A program made the translations under genes and the position numbers. Under the pieces are notes generated by a model, which saw nothing but the letters and a program-made list of their open reading frames with translations, was not told the origin of the DNA and ran no database searches. This document shows, one piece after another, positions 9,150-20,406 of a stretch of 64,000 bases of DNA (positions within the stretch are counted from its first letter, which is position 1; every line of letters starts with the position of its first letter). This DNA comes from Cycas panzhihuaensis (Eukaryota; Cycadophyta), in the NCBI GenBank assembly GCA_023213395.1, contig CM041465.1, forward strand, positions 150,047,741 through 150,111,740, read 5' to 3'.

Positions 9150-10424
9150 CTAACTTCGAATGGACAAGGCGCGGGATAGCGTGGGAGCGATAGGACCGGT
9201 ATGGCCTGAAAGCTGCCCATCATCCCTAGGAGACTCAGAAAGAGATTCAAGGAGAGGTCCCTCATAAAAAGCAAGAGGGAAACTCTCAACATCATCACCT
9301 ACGGGAGGTGATGGGATGGAAGAGCCAGGAACGTGATGATCAACATGTGCAATGTCATATGACATGTGAAAATGACCAGGCTCTACAACAAAAGGGGTCA
9401 TAGGAGGAAACTTAGGACTAGGAGGATGCCCCACACTAGTGCAGAGGAACGAAACTGGGTGAGGACGATCCTCATCCTCACTATGGGATCCATCATCATC
9501 AAACATGGCGAGGTACTCATAGCTTCTGACACCAATGGGGGCGAAACGCGTCAAATCAGGAGAAGAAGATATGGGATCTTCTTCACGGTAAGAGGAATTG
9601 GGGATTCCAATGGAGCAAGCTGAGACATGGTTGGAAAGGCATTTGTTTCCCTTCTTATGGCCATGGTTTGCCTGGGTAGAAGGCCTAGCTTGTTTGGCAA
9701 GCGATCGCTCGCAGGAGACAACTTTCATTTGCCCGTTATGGATAAATTTAAGTTGCCCCCAACGGGTGGAACACATGGCTCCCATTTGGTCAAGCCATGG
9801 TCGACCTAGAAGCAAGTTGTAATCAACATCAACATCAAGGATGACGATGTCAGTAACGATAGTCTTGTCATCGAGGGTAAGGGGTACCGAGACAGATTCT
9901 AAGGGAGTCTTCTTGCTACCGTCATAACCCTGACAACGCCATGGAACAGGTTCCAAGGCGGAAATGCCAAGCTCTTGCATAACACGTAAGGGCATGGCAT
10001 TGACGGAAGAACCGTTGTCCACAACGGTTCTTCGCAATGTATAATCAGGAGTATCTATGGTAATGGTGAAAGGGAAGTTCCATTGGCGTTCCCTTCCACT
10101 AGATACGGGAAGATCTCTGGGATTGAAGGAGATGACAGGTTCACAGCTTTGGGTTGTGCCCAAGGCGTGAATGGACGCATCATTCGATCCTAGAGCTTCC
10201 AAGAGGAGCGCTCGCTGCTCGGGGCAACTTCTCAAGATGTCCATGATGGACATCCCGACAGCCACAGTGAGAAGCTCTTCAACTACGGAGAAGGGCTTAC
10301 CCCTCCCTATGGGTTGGGTAAGGGCTCTCCTAAAGTCGAATCTACCGGGGCGGACGAGAATGCTCTTGGGAAGTGCAGGAATCTCTGAAGGAATGACTTC
10401 CTCAAAAGCTTCATGACGCCACAT
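9150..10424 (-). CDS. pol: Aspartic protease region of element A polyprotein
   Basis: An open frame of 424 codons. Residues near 55-85 carry SIMDILRSCPEQRALLLEALGS, shared with element B. The retropepsin core follows: TLRRTVVDNGSSVNAMPL with the active-site Asp in DNGSS (10,019-10,005), then DVDVDYNLLLGRPWLDQMGA. DNG in place of DTG/DSG is common in the Tat/Athila branch. The C-terminal half is acidic and proline-rich. The chosen start is simply the first Met after the truncation; upstream gag is absent, so the natural N terminus is lost. Confidence 0.8.
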   Translation of the reverse strand: MWRHEAFEEVIPSEIPALPKSILVRPGRFDFRRALTQPIGRGKPFSVVEELLTVAVGMSIMDILRSCPEQRALLLEALGSNDASIHALGTTQSCEPVISFNPRDLPVSSGRERQWNFPFTITIDTPDYTLRRTVVDNGSSVNAMPLRVMQELGISALEPVPWRCQGYDGSKKTPLESVSVPLTLDDKTIVTDIVILDVDVDYNLLLGRPWLDQMGAMCSTRWGQLKFIHNGQMKVVSCERSLAKQARPSTQANHGHKKGNKCLSNHVSACSIGIPNSSYREEDPISSSPDLTRFAPIGVRSYEYLAMFDDDGSHSEDEDRPHPVSFLCTSVGHPPSPKFPPMTPFVVEPGHFHMSYDIAHVDHHVPGSSIPSPPVGDDVESFPLAFYEGPLLESLSESPRDDGQLSGHTGPIAPTLSRALSIRS

Positions 10425-10430
10425 CGACGT

Positions 10431-11054
10431 GCATCATTAATGGGCAATTGGCACCAATTTCTATTCTTGGGTCCACGTTCAGCCATGGACCGTCCCTGAA
10501 CTTCTGCTGACACTGCCAGACAATTCCCAGCCATTGGATGATGAAATTCTATATGTTGATTTTTATCGTCGCCGAGAGTACAACTAAACATCCTGTACTT
10601 CCCTATCTAAAGACCTTTAATCATCAAATAATTTTACGAGATGGTTACCTGTTTTCAAATAATTTTTGCGTTGTACTCTGTATGATATATAATAGCAGTT
10701 TGGCCTGGTGACGGCTTGGACGACAAACTGACTCCTCTTTCAGTGGTGTGATCAACTTTGAATCCCATGCTAAAATAAATATATCTTGATCAATATTGTA
10801 ATTATCGTTTCTACCCAAACTAAAAAATTCTGATACAACCAATCGAAGCGAGCACTAAGGAATCCAGAATCTTTCTTGTTTTACAGTCGATCAAGAGGGT
10901 CTAAGAATAAATTCCAAGGACATAAGGAAATACAAATCAATGTTAAAGATTGATCCTTCTTGGTCATTGTTCCTCATGGTTAGCATAGCGTTTGAGAGCT
11001 CATCTTAAACGGACCGCATCTTAGGGTAAAAATGCTCCCAATTTGGTAGTCCTC
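10431..11054 (-). pseudogene. Possible fragments of a host gene (exons unidentified)
   Basis: Three protein-like stretches on the minus strand match no TE domain I recognise: 10,578-10,435 (contains GDDKNQHIEFHHPMAGN and RGPKNRNWCQLP), 10,842-10,647 (NIDQDIFILAWDSK, PLKEESVCRPSRHQAK) ending in a donor-like ACAG/GTAACC, and about 11,049-10,910 (LPNWEHFYPKMR, FNIDLYFLMSLEF). They could be successive exons with short introns. The leftmost is cut by element A and the rightmost by element C, continuing past 17,105. One internal stop is seen. Function not recognised. Confidence 0.35.
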
Positions 11055-11433
11055 TGTTAGGGATCCAACCCCTAACTTACCTTCTCTTATATTCTCTTAT
11101 ATCTTGTACTTCTTCTCTCTCTTATATCTTTATTTCTTCTACTTCTTCCCTTTTCTTAATATCCCACATGCATAAGTAGAAGGTTGTGTAGTGGTCATTG
11201 AGCACTATATATATTCATGTAATATCCCACATGCATAAGGAGGCGGTTGAGTAGTAAGCATAGAGACATATATATATTTGTGTAATCCTTAGAGTATGAT
11301 ATCTTGAATATCATTGTTATTTGCATGTAATTGGGAGGTTGCCCCTCAAGGGTATTGCAATATAAGTGCTCTTTTGGAGTTATTTGCTTATTATATTGGT
11401 GTGCAATTATCATTAAGGAGTGGTATCCTACCA
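11055..11433 (+). repeat. Element C 5' LTR
   Basis: Begins TGTTAGGGATCC and ends GGTATCCTACCA. It contains a duplicated ATATCCCACATGCATAAG motif (about 11,159 and 11,222). Nearly identical to 16,726-17,104. Confidence 0.95.
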
Positions 11434-11435
11434 AG

Positions 11436-11447
11436 TGGTATCAGAGC
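11436..11447 (+). other. Primer binding site of element C
   Basis: TGGTATCAGAGC, two bases after the LTR, is complementary to the 3' end of plant initiator tRNA-Met, the usual minus-strand primer. Confidence 0.95.
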
Positions 11448-12361
11448 GGTCGATCCATTCCTTGTGGGAGAGTCAAGGTACTAAATAATCAATTTTTTCC
11501 ATCATTTTTTTCTCGTTAGTACCTATTCTCATTTGATTTCCATTTAGTTACTTTGCTTTTTAGGGGTAGATAACACTGCAATCGGGCAGCTACCCTAACA
11601 CTGCCACCGGGTAGTTCTCTTTTGCATTTGGATAGAGACCCTGTGCCGGGGGTCTATAAATATCATGAGGATCTGTCATTTTGGGCTAAGCGCATTGTAG
11701 CTTTTCCATCCCTTGCGTGAAGGACTGGAGATCACACTCTTGAATCAAGCCTTAGACAGAACTCGGCTATGGAATTGTGCCTCCATGTACCTGTGGGTAT
11801 ATAGGAGGACCCCCTAGATAGGTCTTCCTAGCATAGGTAACCATAGGAAACCTGTTGACCATCTGCAATTTGTAGTGCACCGATAAGCGGTTAGCCCCGG
11901 GAAGTTACTCTCCACGTACCCTAGAGATGGGGTAGTACAACTATAGAGTAGAGCGTTTGCCTCTATAAGTTGATACTATTTACATCTGGGATAAGTATAT
12001 CGGAGGGCCTACAAACCAGACAAGCCCATACCTAGTGTACCTGGTCAGTCTATTAGTGGGTTGTGCACACTTAGTCGGTCAGTGAGTCAGTCATCATCTA
12101 TTTGTTAAATCGAGCGTCTCTAGCTAGTCTGTCATCAGTTCTTGCGCACATAGTCATCGCCACCAAAGGCCCAAAAAGTAAAAAAGCAAAAAAGTAAAAA
12201 GCAAAAGCAAAAAAGCGAAAAAGCGAAAAAGTAAAAAGCAAAAAAAAAAAAAAAAAAAATCCATATTGCCTCATATTGGGGATAACAGTCTATAGACACC
12301 CTGTCAAATCCTTTTCAGTCACATTTACCAACCAAGATTCCAACTTAGGTCTTGTGGACTA
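11448..12361 (+). other. Element C leader with A-rich simple repeat
   Basis: A 0.9-kb leader before the gag ATG with no clear ORF. At 11,670-11,762 it shares two spaced blocks (GATCTGTCATT and CAAGCCTTAGACAGAAC, starts 76 nt apart) with 56,088-56,179 in the decayed Tat element K. An impure AAAAAGC/AAAAAGT repeat ending in about 22 A spans 12,173-12,261. Confidence 0.7.
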
Positions 12362-13255
12362 ATGGCCCCTAAGATGAACCCAAGTTGGACCCAAGATCTC
12401 AATGATGCTGTTTCACAACTTCGAGAAGATATATTACAAATCCAGAATGACTTCAATGAAAAATTTGAAGCAGTAATGCTAGAGCTCACATCCATGAAAC
12501 CTCTTAAGGAAGAAAAGAGTGATCTTGATGATACTACTCACATAGGTGGGGGTCACTTCGCTAAAGAAGATGAAGGTAATGATGGTAGGCGTCATTCCAA
12601 ACTTCCTTCCCAAGGTAGAAATCGAAGTTCAATGGCACAAATGTACGCACCTGGATCACCCAAATGGAACAATACTTTTCTCTTCATCAAGTTCCAGCAG
12701 ATAAGAAGATCCCTCTTGCTTCTTTACACATGGAAACTGAACCCTACCAATGGTACCAATGGGTTATGAAGACAATTGGTGGGCTTAGTTATCAATGGGA
12801 GGGTTTTGTCAAAGATCTTATAGCTCAATATGATAGTACCTGGGATTAGGACCACTTTAACCAGTTAGCTAAAGTTAGACAGGAGGGGACTGTTTTAGCT
12901 TATACGTTGTAATACCAACATCTCTCCACAAGGGTTGATGGTCTTTGTCAGGATAAATTACTTGAGCTATACATTGGTGGGTTACGAGATGACATCAGAC
13001 ATGAGTTGCGACTCTTAAAACCTGATAACATCTCTACAGCTATTAATTTTGCTCGACACATTGAAGCAAAAAATAAGGCATCCCAACCCCCCAACGAACA
13101 TTTCCAGAAAAGCGACCACAATTTCAGGTTCCTGGTGTACGACGAATGGCTTCCCAAGAGATGGATGAGAAACGATTGAAAGGGTTATGTTTTCGTTGTA
13201 ACCAAAAGTGGAATAAAGACCATAAGTGTCCTGAACGACGCTTATTTATAATTGA
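12362..13255 (+). pseudogene. gag: gag of element C
   Basis: Starts at ATG 12,362 with a coiled N terminus (SQLREDILQIQNDFNEKFEA). The capsid-like region is in a second frame (WITQMEQYFSLHQVP, then WEGFVKDLIAQYDSTW), showing an indel frameshift near 12,623. Stops follow at 12,847 (TAG) and 12,910 (TAA), with another frameshift around 13,100. The nucleocapsid zinc knuckle CFRCNQKWNKDHKC is at about 13,190-13,230. Gag would form the cytoplasmic virus-like particle that packages the RNA. Confidence 0.85.
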
Positions 13256-13745
13256 GGATGTTCAAGATGAGGAACCAGTAGAAGAAGCCTCATTAGAGCC
13301 AGAAAATAATGATTGTGACCCACCTGAGGAGGAAGAAGAAGATATCGCTACTATATCGATTGCATGCCCTACCGGAATTGGAATTTCTCGGACACTCAAA
13401 CTTATTGGGTACATTAAGAAAAGGAAGGTGGTTGTCCTCATAGATTCTGGGAGTACCCATAATTTCATTAATCAGAAACTTGCTGAAGAACTCAACTATT
13501 TTCCATATCCTGTCAAACATTTTCAGGTTATGGTGGCTAATGGAGGGACACTCGCTTGTGGGGGAAAATGTCACAATATCAAGTTGCAAATGGGTGACTA
13601 TCACCTCTCCACTTCTATGTATGCCATTCATGTTGGAGGAGTTGATGTTGTATTAGGGGTACAATGGCTCAAACCACTAGGGACCATTCAACTAAATATG
13701 CAGGAGCTCTTCATCCGATTTATCAAGGAATTGACTATCAATTGA
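13256..13745 (+). pseudogene. pol: Aspartic protease of element C
   Basis: Continues in frame from the zinc knuckle through an acidic linker to the retropepsin domain: VVVLIDSGSTHNFINQKLAE with the active-site Asp at 13,443, then the flap region and GGVDVVLGVQWLKPLG, typical of plant chromoviruses. The frame stops at TGA 13,743 before the RT frame resumes immediately. Confidence 0.85.
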
Positions 13746-14717
13746 ATGGGATCATTCCTCCACCGACCCAAATCATCACCACACCGTATGGAGAGGCTTA
13801 TTAAAAAGGGTGGTATAGGAATCATTGCCAAATGTTATGCTCTAGAAGGTCAAGAACTTCCAACAGAAGGGGACATTCTCCAAGATGATGGTATACCAAA
13901 TGACTTAAAATTGGTACTTCACCGCCATAACCGCATCTTTCAAGATATTCCTCAAGGTCTTCCCCCAGTACGTGACCAAGATCATAGCATTGACCTGGTA
14001 GTTGGAAGTAATCCTCCTTGTATTCGACCATACCAGTATCCCTACCAGCAAAAGAATGAAATTGAATGACTAGTTCAAGAACTCCTTAATGCTGGTATTA
14101 TTAGGGAAAGTAAAAGCACTTTTTCTGCCCTGATGATTTTAGTAAGAAAAAAGGATGGCTCATTTCGCATGTGTGTAGACTACCATGAGCTCAATAAGAT
14201 AACCATCAAGGATAAATTTCCTATACTAGTCATTGATGAACTCTTGGATGAACTCCATGGAGCAATGTTCTTCACATCATTGGACTTACGGCCAGGATAC
14301 CATCAAATCAGGATCAAAGCAGAGGATGTTCATAAAACTGCATTTCGTACACATGAAGGTCACTATGAATTTTTAGTCATGCCATTTGGCTTGACTAATG
14401 CTCCATCCACCTTTCAAGGACTCATGAATAAACTCTTTCGACCTTACTTAAGGAAGTTCATATTAGTCTTTTTTGATGACATTTTGATCTTCAGTCGTAC
14501 GCGGGAAGACCATCTTCCGCATGTTGATAAGGCATTGCAGGTGCTTGCAGACAACCAGCTTTATGCAAAAAAATCAAAATGTCAATTTGGACAAACAGAA
14601 ATAGAATATTTGGGCCATATTATCTCTCAAGAAGGAGTCAAGGTGAATCCTAAGAAAATAGCAGTTATCGTGAACCGCCTAAACCTAAAAACATCAAGGG
14701 CCTTCGTGGATTCTTAG
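13746..14717 (+). pseudogene. pol: Reverse transcriptase of element C
   Basis: A single frame with one in-frame TGA (14,067-14,069) spans the [80 protein letters not shown], and the catalytic [10 protein letters not shown] with FFDD at 14,469-14,480 (YxDD family, first residue Phe). [18 protein letters not shown] marks the thumb. A frameshift near 14,680 breaks the connection to RNase H. Confidence 0.9.
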
Positions 14718-15241
14718 GAATCACAGGATATTATCGAAAGTTTGTTCAAGGCTATGCAAGGATTGCTTCTCCTTTAATCAATTTGTTAAAAAAGGATTCT
14801 TTCCATTGGAATGATAAGGCCTCTGAAGCATTTGAACACCTAAAGCTGGCTTTAACTACCACACCAGTCCTTGTAACACCAGACTTTACAAAGACCTTCA
14901 CCATTGAATATGATGCATCGGGGCAAGGCATTAGAGCAGTCTTAATGCAAGAAGGAAAACCTTTGGCTTTTGAAAGTTGTCGACTTACACTCAAGGAACA
15001 AGTCAAGTCCACCTATGAGAAGGAGATGTTAGCAATTCTTCATGCAGTTAGGAAATGGCGACAATATTTATTGGGAACACATTTCCAAATTAAAACAGAC
15101 CATGATAGCTTAAAATATTTTCTATCTCAAAGGACACCATCTAAGGAACAACAAAAATGGGTCACCAAAATGCAAGCTTTTGACTTTGAAATAATATATA
15201 AAAAAGGCAAGGATAATATAGCACGATGCTTTATCTCGTAA
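14718..15241 (+). pseudogene. pol: RNase H of element C
   Basis: The frame from about 14,700 holds [20 protein letters not shown], then the RNase H domain: TIEYDASGQGIRAVLMQEGK (first Asp), STYEKEMLAILHAVRKW (Glu), KTDHDSLKYFLSQ (Asp), QAFDFEIIYKKGKDN (last Asp region). Catalytic residues look present. It stops at TAA 15,239. Confidence 0.85.
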
Positions 15242-15313
15242 GGAAGAAGGCTCGCACTATATTCTATCACAACAAATAATCCTCTTGGATAGTAATCGCC
15301 AAGCAAGAATGGG

Positions 15314-16480
15314 ATGAAGACTCTTTACAAAGCGTATCATTCAAGACCTTCAAGTCGAGTAGGGCATTCAACCCATTATACATGGTCTTCAAATATTCTC
15401 TGGTATAAGAATCGAATATATATATGCCCTCATTCTAGCCTTAAGGAGCAAATTTTACATGATGCACATGCCTCTCCAACAGCAGGTCACTTGTGGTTCC
15501 TACGAACATACCACCGCTTAAAACAGTCTTTCTTTTGGAAGGGACAAAAGGAGATGTAAAGAGATATGTTTCCTCATGTGAAATTTGTCAACGATAAGAC
15601 AAAACAACAAGTCTCCGTGATTACGCAACCCCTTCCCATACCAAATCAATGATGGGAAGAAATCTCTATGGACTTCATCGTGGGTCTACCCAAGTCAGAA
15701 GGAAAAGATGCTATACTGGTGGTTGTTGATAGGCTAACTAAATATGCTCATTTTTGTGGCATTCAGGCCACATATAAGGCAAAGCAAATTGCTGAGGTCT
15801 TTTTAAAGGATATACACAGGTTGCACAGCATGCCCAAATGTATAGTCAGTGATCGGGATCCCAAGTTTACCAAGAACTTCGGACATAACTCTTCCATCTA
15901 CTTGGTACTAAACTAACAATGAGCTCAGCCTACCATCCACAAACAGATGGACAAACCGAGGTGGTTAATAAGTGCCTCGAAGGATACCTTCGGTGTTATG
16001 CTTCAGATAAGCGAGGCAAGTGGCATCATTAGCTTCCTTTAGCGTAATGGTGGTATAATACAACCTATCATGCATCGCCAGGAATCACTGCTCCAAGCAT
16101 TATATGGCTATGAACCACCCACACTTAAAAACTATGACATAACCAGTTCCAAGGTTCAAGCAGTCGAAGACCACATCCAACAAACAACACATATTCTTAA
16201 GCTACTCAAGGAAAATTTGAACCTTGCACAAAATCGGATAAAACAACAAAGTGATAAAGGGCGAAGTGAACGAGCATTTCAACGGTGATTGGGTATACTT
16301 ACTTTGCAAAACTGTATAAGGTGAATCTCTCAAATGGAATGGGCAACATAAGTTACAACCTCGATTTTATGGGCCTTACAAAATTCTCAAGAAGATTGGT
16401 GAAGTTGTATATGCCTTGGACTTACCACCATTATCAAGGATCCATAATGTCTTTCATGTTTCATGTCTCAAGAAGGTAAT
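15314..16480 (+). pseudogene. pol: Integrase of element C
   Basis: Fragments in several frames: HASPTAGHLWFLRTYHRLKQ (zinc finger His), CEIC-type remnant near 15,580, core segment MDFIVGLPKSEGKDAI with LVVVDRLTKYAHF (first Asp), KCIVSDRDPKFT (second Asp, about 15,840) and HPQTDGQTEVVNKC (Glu, about 15,950). C-terminal remnants run to about 16,480. At least four stops or shifts mean it cannot be active. Confidence 0.85.
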
Positions 16481-16545
16481 TGGGCAACAAGTACAAGTTC
16501 AAACATAATTACTTATATTAAATGAGGAGGGGCAACTTCAACTCA

Positions 16546-16697
16546 TTCCAGAATGTATCATCGACCGAAGAATTCGACATCTACGATCCAGATAAATCAT
16601 TGAGTATCTCATCAAATGGAAACAACTTCCGCGAGAAGATGCAACCTAGGAGAATGAACAATTTGTCCTAGAGCACCCTGAGATCACCAAGCTTTGA
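16546..16697 (+). pseudogene. Chromodomain of element C
   Basis: The frame reads IIDRRIRHLRSR, stop, IIEYLIKWKQLPREDAT, stop, ENEQFVLEHPEITKL, stop. The YLIKWKxLP..xATWE pattern is the chromodomain found at the integrase C terminus of chromoviruses, where it guides integration to particular chromatin. The TAG after DAT sits where Trp is expected (TGG to TAG), and TAA follows the first arm. Confidence 0.85.
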
Positions 16698-16712
16698 GGG
16701 CAAAGCTTTTTT

Positions 16713-16725
16713 AAGGGGGGGACTT
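16713..16725 (+). other. Polypurine tract of element C
   Basis: AAGGGGGGGACTT lies immediately before the 3' LTR, consistent with the plus-strand primer. Confidence 0.8.
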
Positions 16726-17104
16726 TGTTAGGGATCCAACCCCTAACTTACCTTCTCTTATATTCTCTTATATCTTGTACTTCTTCTCTCTTATATCTTT
16801 ATTTCTTCTACTTCTTCCCTTTTCTTAATATCCCACATGCATAAGTAGAAGGTTGTGTAGTGGTCATTGAGCACTATATATATTCATGTAATATCCCACA
16901 TGCATAAGGAGGCGGTTGAGTAGTAAGCATAGAGACATATATATATTTGTGTAATCCTTAGAGTATGATATCTTGAATATCATTGTTATTTGCATGTAAT
17001 TGGGAGGTTGCCCCCTCGAAGGGTATTACAATATAAGTGATCTTTTAGAGTTATTTGCTTATTATATTGGTGTGCAATTATCATTAAGGAGTGGTATCCT
17101 ACCA
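16726..17104 (+). repeat. Element C 3' LTR
   Basis: Same 379-bp length as the 5' LTR, with differences at a CTCT deletion, a CCCC/CGAA change around 17,012 and three substitutions. Followed by the target duplication TCCTC. Confidence 0.95.
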
Positions 17105-17109
17105 TCCTC

Positions 17110-20100
17110 CCCAAGAGTGTCTGGGAGTAACGTAGAGCTTTAATAAATTGGATGTGGATATGAGAGATGCTACACCCAAGTATAGCGCAGGGGTCTAGTC
17201 TGAAGAGAGTTCACTTATAGCTTTGGAACGTTATTGGTATCTACACGTAAATGGAATATTCATTTTATACCTTAATAATATTAATAAAGTATATCACTTG
17301 AACAATTTTAAGCACTTTTTAACAAAATTTCCTTAAAATTACAAATTGAAATCCTTAATAAATGGTTCTTATGTCACCTCCATAAATCACAAAATTAGTT
17401 CTACACTAAAACTTAGAAGAATAAAATAAATATATGGTCTCCAAGATATTGTTTGTTTGTAATCTTGTCATACTAGCAACATGCCATTAAAAAATCATTC
17501 TAAGTTTATAAATAAAATCTAGAAATATGTGGTAGAATACCTATATTGTTAAGCAAATAGATTTGAGAATATAAGTCTCCTAGCCTATTACAACTTGAAC
17601 AAAACTAGGAAGTATTAGCATGAATTTTATAATAGGGTTAGCCATGTTAGAGGTTAAAGTTGTAATTATGTTGTCATTGATAAATTAATAACTTTTAGCA
17701 ATTTTATTGCTATACAATCAATTTATAAGGTTGTACAAGTACCTAAGGTGTTCATGCAAGAAATTCAAAGCTTGTATTGATTGCTTAATATAATTATTGG
17801 TGATAAAAGCTCCAAATTTGCAAGTCACTTTTAGTAAGAACTATTTAAACAAGTGAAAATCATAACAGTTATATTCACAAATAGACAAATAAATGCTTAG
17901 AGGAATATTTAAAGATTTATGTCTCAAAAAAATAAGGTATATGGGTTAAATAATTACATCTTACAAAAACCTAGCATAACTACACATATCACTCGATAAT
18001 TTAAATATTCTCCTTTAAAATAATATGTGGATACAGATAAACTCCACTTAAGGAATAATCATCAAAAGGTAAGAATGTTCTAATAATTTAGGCTTATTTA
18101 TAAGAAGCACAAGACATGATACCAATTTCCAACAAGTATTTGTCTATAGTATAAAATAGGATAAAGTAATAGGTTAAAGGCACAACACAAAATAAGAATT
18201 TGTAATTATTAGGTTCATGTTCCTCTACACCCCTACAAATAAGCATCTCTTAAGATTACTTGAAACGAAAAGCTTATCTGAATATTCCATAGATCATATT
18301 CAGTATATAAAAGAACTAGCAAAATTACGTATGCATTAGAACCTATAAAATCAACTAAAATACATAATGTATTCCATGTTTTATGTTTCAAGGAGAAATT
18401 GGGAGAACATATTTGAAATGGTCCCAAGCATATTATCTAATAAACAATAATAAAAATTTCATAATAAGTATTAGCAATATATATAAATATTAGAAAATGG
18501 TAATAAGTAGAATAGTACTTAACATATAAATATTAGACAAACACAAAGTATTAAATGCTGATGAAATATCAAATAGCAACGACGGATCAAAGTGCCCAAC
18601 CAAAAATAGAACCAATCCATTGTTAAAGAAATATAATAATTGTAACTTTTTATAAAGGATCCCATCTCTTTATACTCCTTAATACTTGGAATTAACATCA
18701 TAACTTAAAATTGACTACTTGTTGGTATTTAACTTGTTATAATTCTTCCCTCCTTAAGATATTTTGTCCTCAACATATTCTTTTGCCTTACTAGAAATGA
18801 TGATAGCCCTTAAACATGTTGGTTAGTTTATTCCTCAATACTTATGCCATATGATCTTGCTAACTAGTTTTTTAAAGAATGTTTAAATCTATGACATTCT
18901 TCTCCTTCTTAAAATACATTGACTACGATAGCTCTTGTATAGGATTTTGCACATCCTAAATCTTAAGACTTATGTCTTGGGGGGTCATCATATTAGATAT
19001 CTTGTATCCTATTTCTATATTACATCTATGGGGATTTTCTCTTAAAGAATGTAGATTTCTAAAGGATAAAAGGATGTAATCAATATGAACTAGGGGAAAG
19101 GAATATAAACTATGATCAAGGTTCCATATGTACAAGTGGCATAGATAGGAATATATTTGAAGGGTAAGTGGAAAATAAAAATTGAATTAGATGGTATAGT
19201 GGGATTTTTTATATAGACAAGGAATAGAAAAAATAAGTATGTCTACGTAGGAGATGGAGTGTAAAAGTTAGCAGAGAGATGATGGAGTGATAGGGAAGGA
19301 TATATCTTAGGAGAAATACATAGAGGTAAAAAGTATGGGAGGTTTAGGAAAAAGTAAGTAAGAAGTAGAACTTGAGTATGAGGTGTTGTATAAGGGTAAG
19401 AGAGTGATAGAGAGTAAGGATAACAAGGTACCTTCTATAGGGCATGGAGCAATAAGGGTTATGAGGGGTTAGTATGGAGATAATGAGAAATACGACACAG
19501 GGAATATAATAAGAATTTCATATAGATAATAATTATGTAGGAGGGATATATGCAAAATAAAGAGTGATGTGATTTGAATGAGGAAAAAGGGTTTTGAGTG
19601 AAACTGGAGAATAATATCATGAGAATAAAGTAAGGAGAGTAAAGTTGTAGTAAGGGCAACGAGGGGTAAGGATGTTGTATGTTTGGGATAAGAGTAGTGA
19701 GCAACATATTTGAAGGATTAATGGTAGCATAAGAGGTGAGAGGTGGGGGAAATGCCAAGTATTTTATATAAATAAGAGAAAGATATATGAGAAATAGAAG
19801 TTGATGTATGGATGTTAGATGGTAGGGGTAATATAGGCTACAAGCAAGATTAAGAAACAACATATGCATGGAGTAAAAGTGGAAGGTATGGGAAATGAAG
19901 AATAAGTGTTATGATAGGTGTTTTATACTATTGGATGTTAAGGAGATATATGAAGAATATAAAAGAGATATAGGGTAATGGTAAATTGGGCTAAAAGTAA
20001 GGCTAGTAAGTGACACATGGATAATTAATAAAAGGATAAAGAATGTGAGATGGGGGTGTAGTAGATCAACCATCTACTACATATCACATAAATGAATTTA

Positions 20101-20406
20101 TTGCCAATTATCTATATTTTAAAGATCACAAGTAAGCAATTGTAGAATAATCAAAGAATAAGAAAGATAATAAAAATTACATTGAATACTCTTAAAAGAG
20201 ATTATCTTTGAAGATGTTTATGAATGATGAATTAGAAGTGTCATGGGATTTGAATACGTATGCTTGTGGTGGTTTGTATTTCTTACCTTCATAAACCTAA
20301 AGTTATAATTTAAAATATTATTATTTACTCCTATATACTAATTATAGTTAACCAATTATTTCATGCTAACTATGGTTACTCTTCATAGGTTGTGGAGCCC
20401 ATAACA
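17110..20406 (-). repeat. Probable 3' LTR and old AT-rich sequence of element E
   Basis: On the minus strand the integrase/chromodomain remnant of E ends near 20,410 and is followed by GGCGAGGGTT and TGTTATGGGC, which resembles a polypurine tract and LTR start (20,406). The other LTR end was not found. About 19,080-20,060 is strikingly purine-rich on the plus strand, giving a long spurious minus-strand frame (19,869-19,459). The first 160 bp (17,110-17,265) may belong to the disrupted host gene instead. No gene is seen. Confidence 0.4.

Larger units (their letters stand above)
1..10430 (-). mobile_element. Element A: 5'-truncated Tat-lineage Ty3/gypsy retrotransposon
   Basis: On the minus strand the order is protease (about 10.0 kb), reverse transcriptase, RNase H, integrase (ends 6,168), an opposite-strand gene (2.66-5.3 kb), a second RNase H (2,140-1,719) and the start of a 3' LTR at 1,360. 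It is collinear with the complete element B (21,710-38,124) but clearly diverged, and its LTR belongs to a different subfamily. The 5' LTR and most of gag are missing: similarity to B stops near 10,400-10,430, where unrelated sequence begins. The low-coordinate side runs off the window. RT and integrase motifs place it in the Tat/Ogre branch. Confidence 0.9.
11055..17104 (+). mobile_element. Element C: complete Reina-like Ty3/gypsy chromovirus
   Basis: LTRs of 379 bp each (11,055-11,433 and 16,726-17,104) are flanked by the 5-bp target duplication TCCTC (11,050-11,054 and 17,105-17,109). The internal order is primer site, long leader, gag with zinc knuckle, protease, RT, RNase H, integrase and chromodomain. 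Short LTRs and a 6-kb size with a chromodomain suit the Reina clade. The LTRs differ by only about three substitutions and three short indels, so insertion is fairly recent, yet gag-pol carries many stops and frameshifts. Confidence 0.95.

Noticed and set aside
19459-19869. A 136-codon minus-strand frame resembling a membrane protein.
   Set aside because: It comes from a pyrimidine-rich low-complexity stretch and has no motif; hydrophobicity follows from composition.
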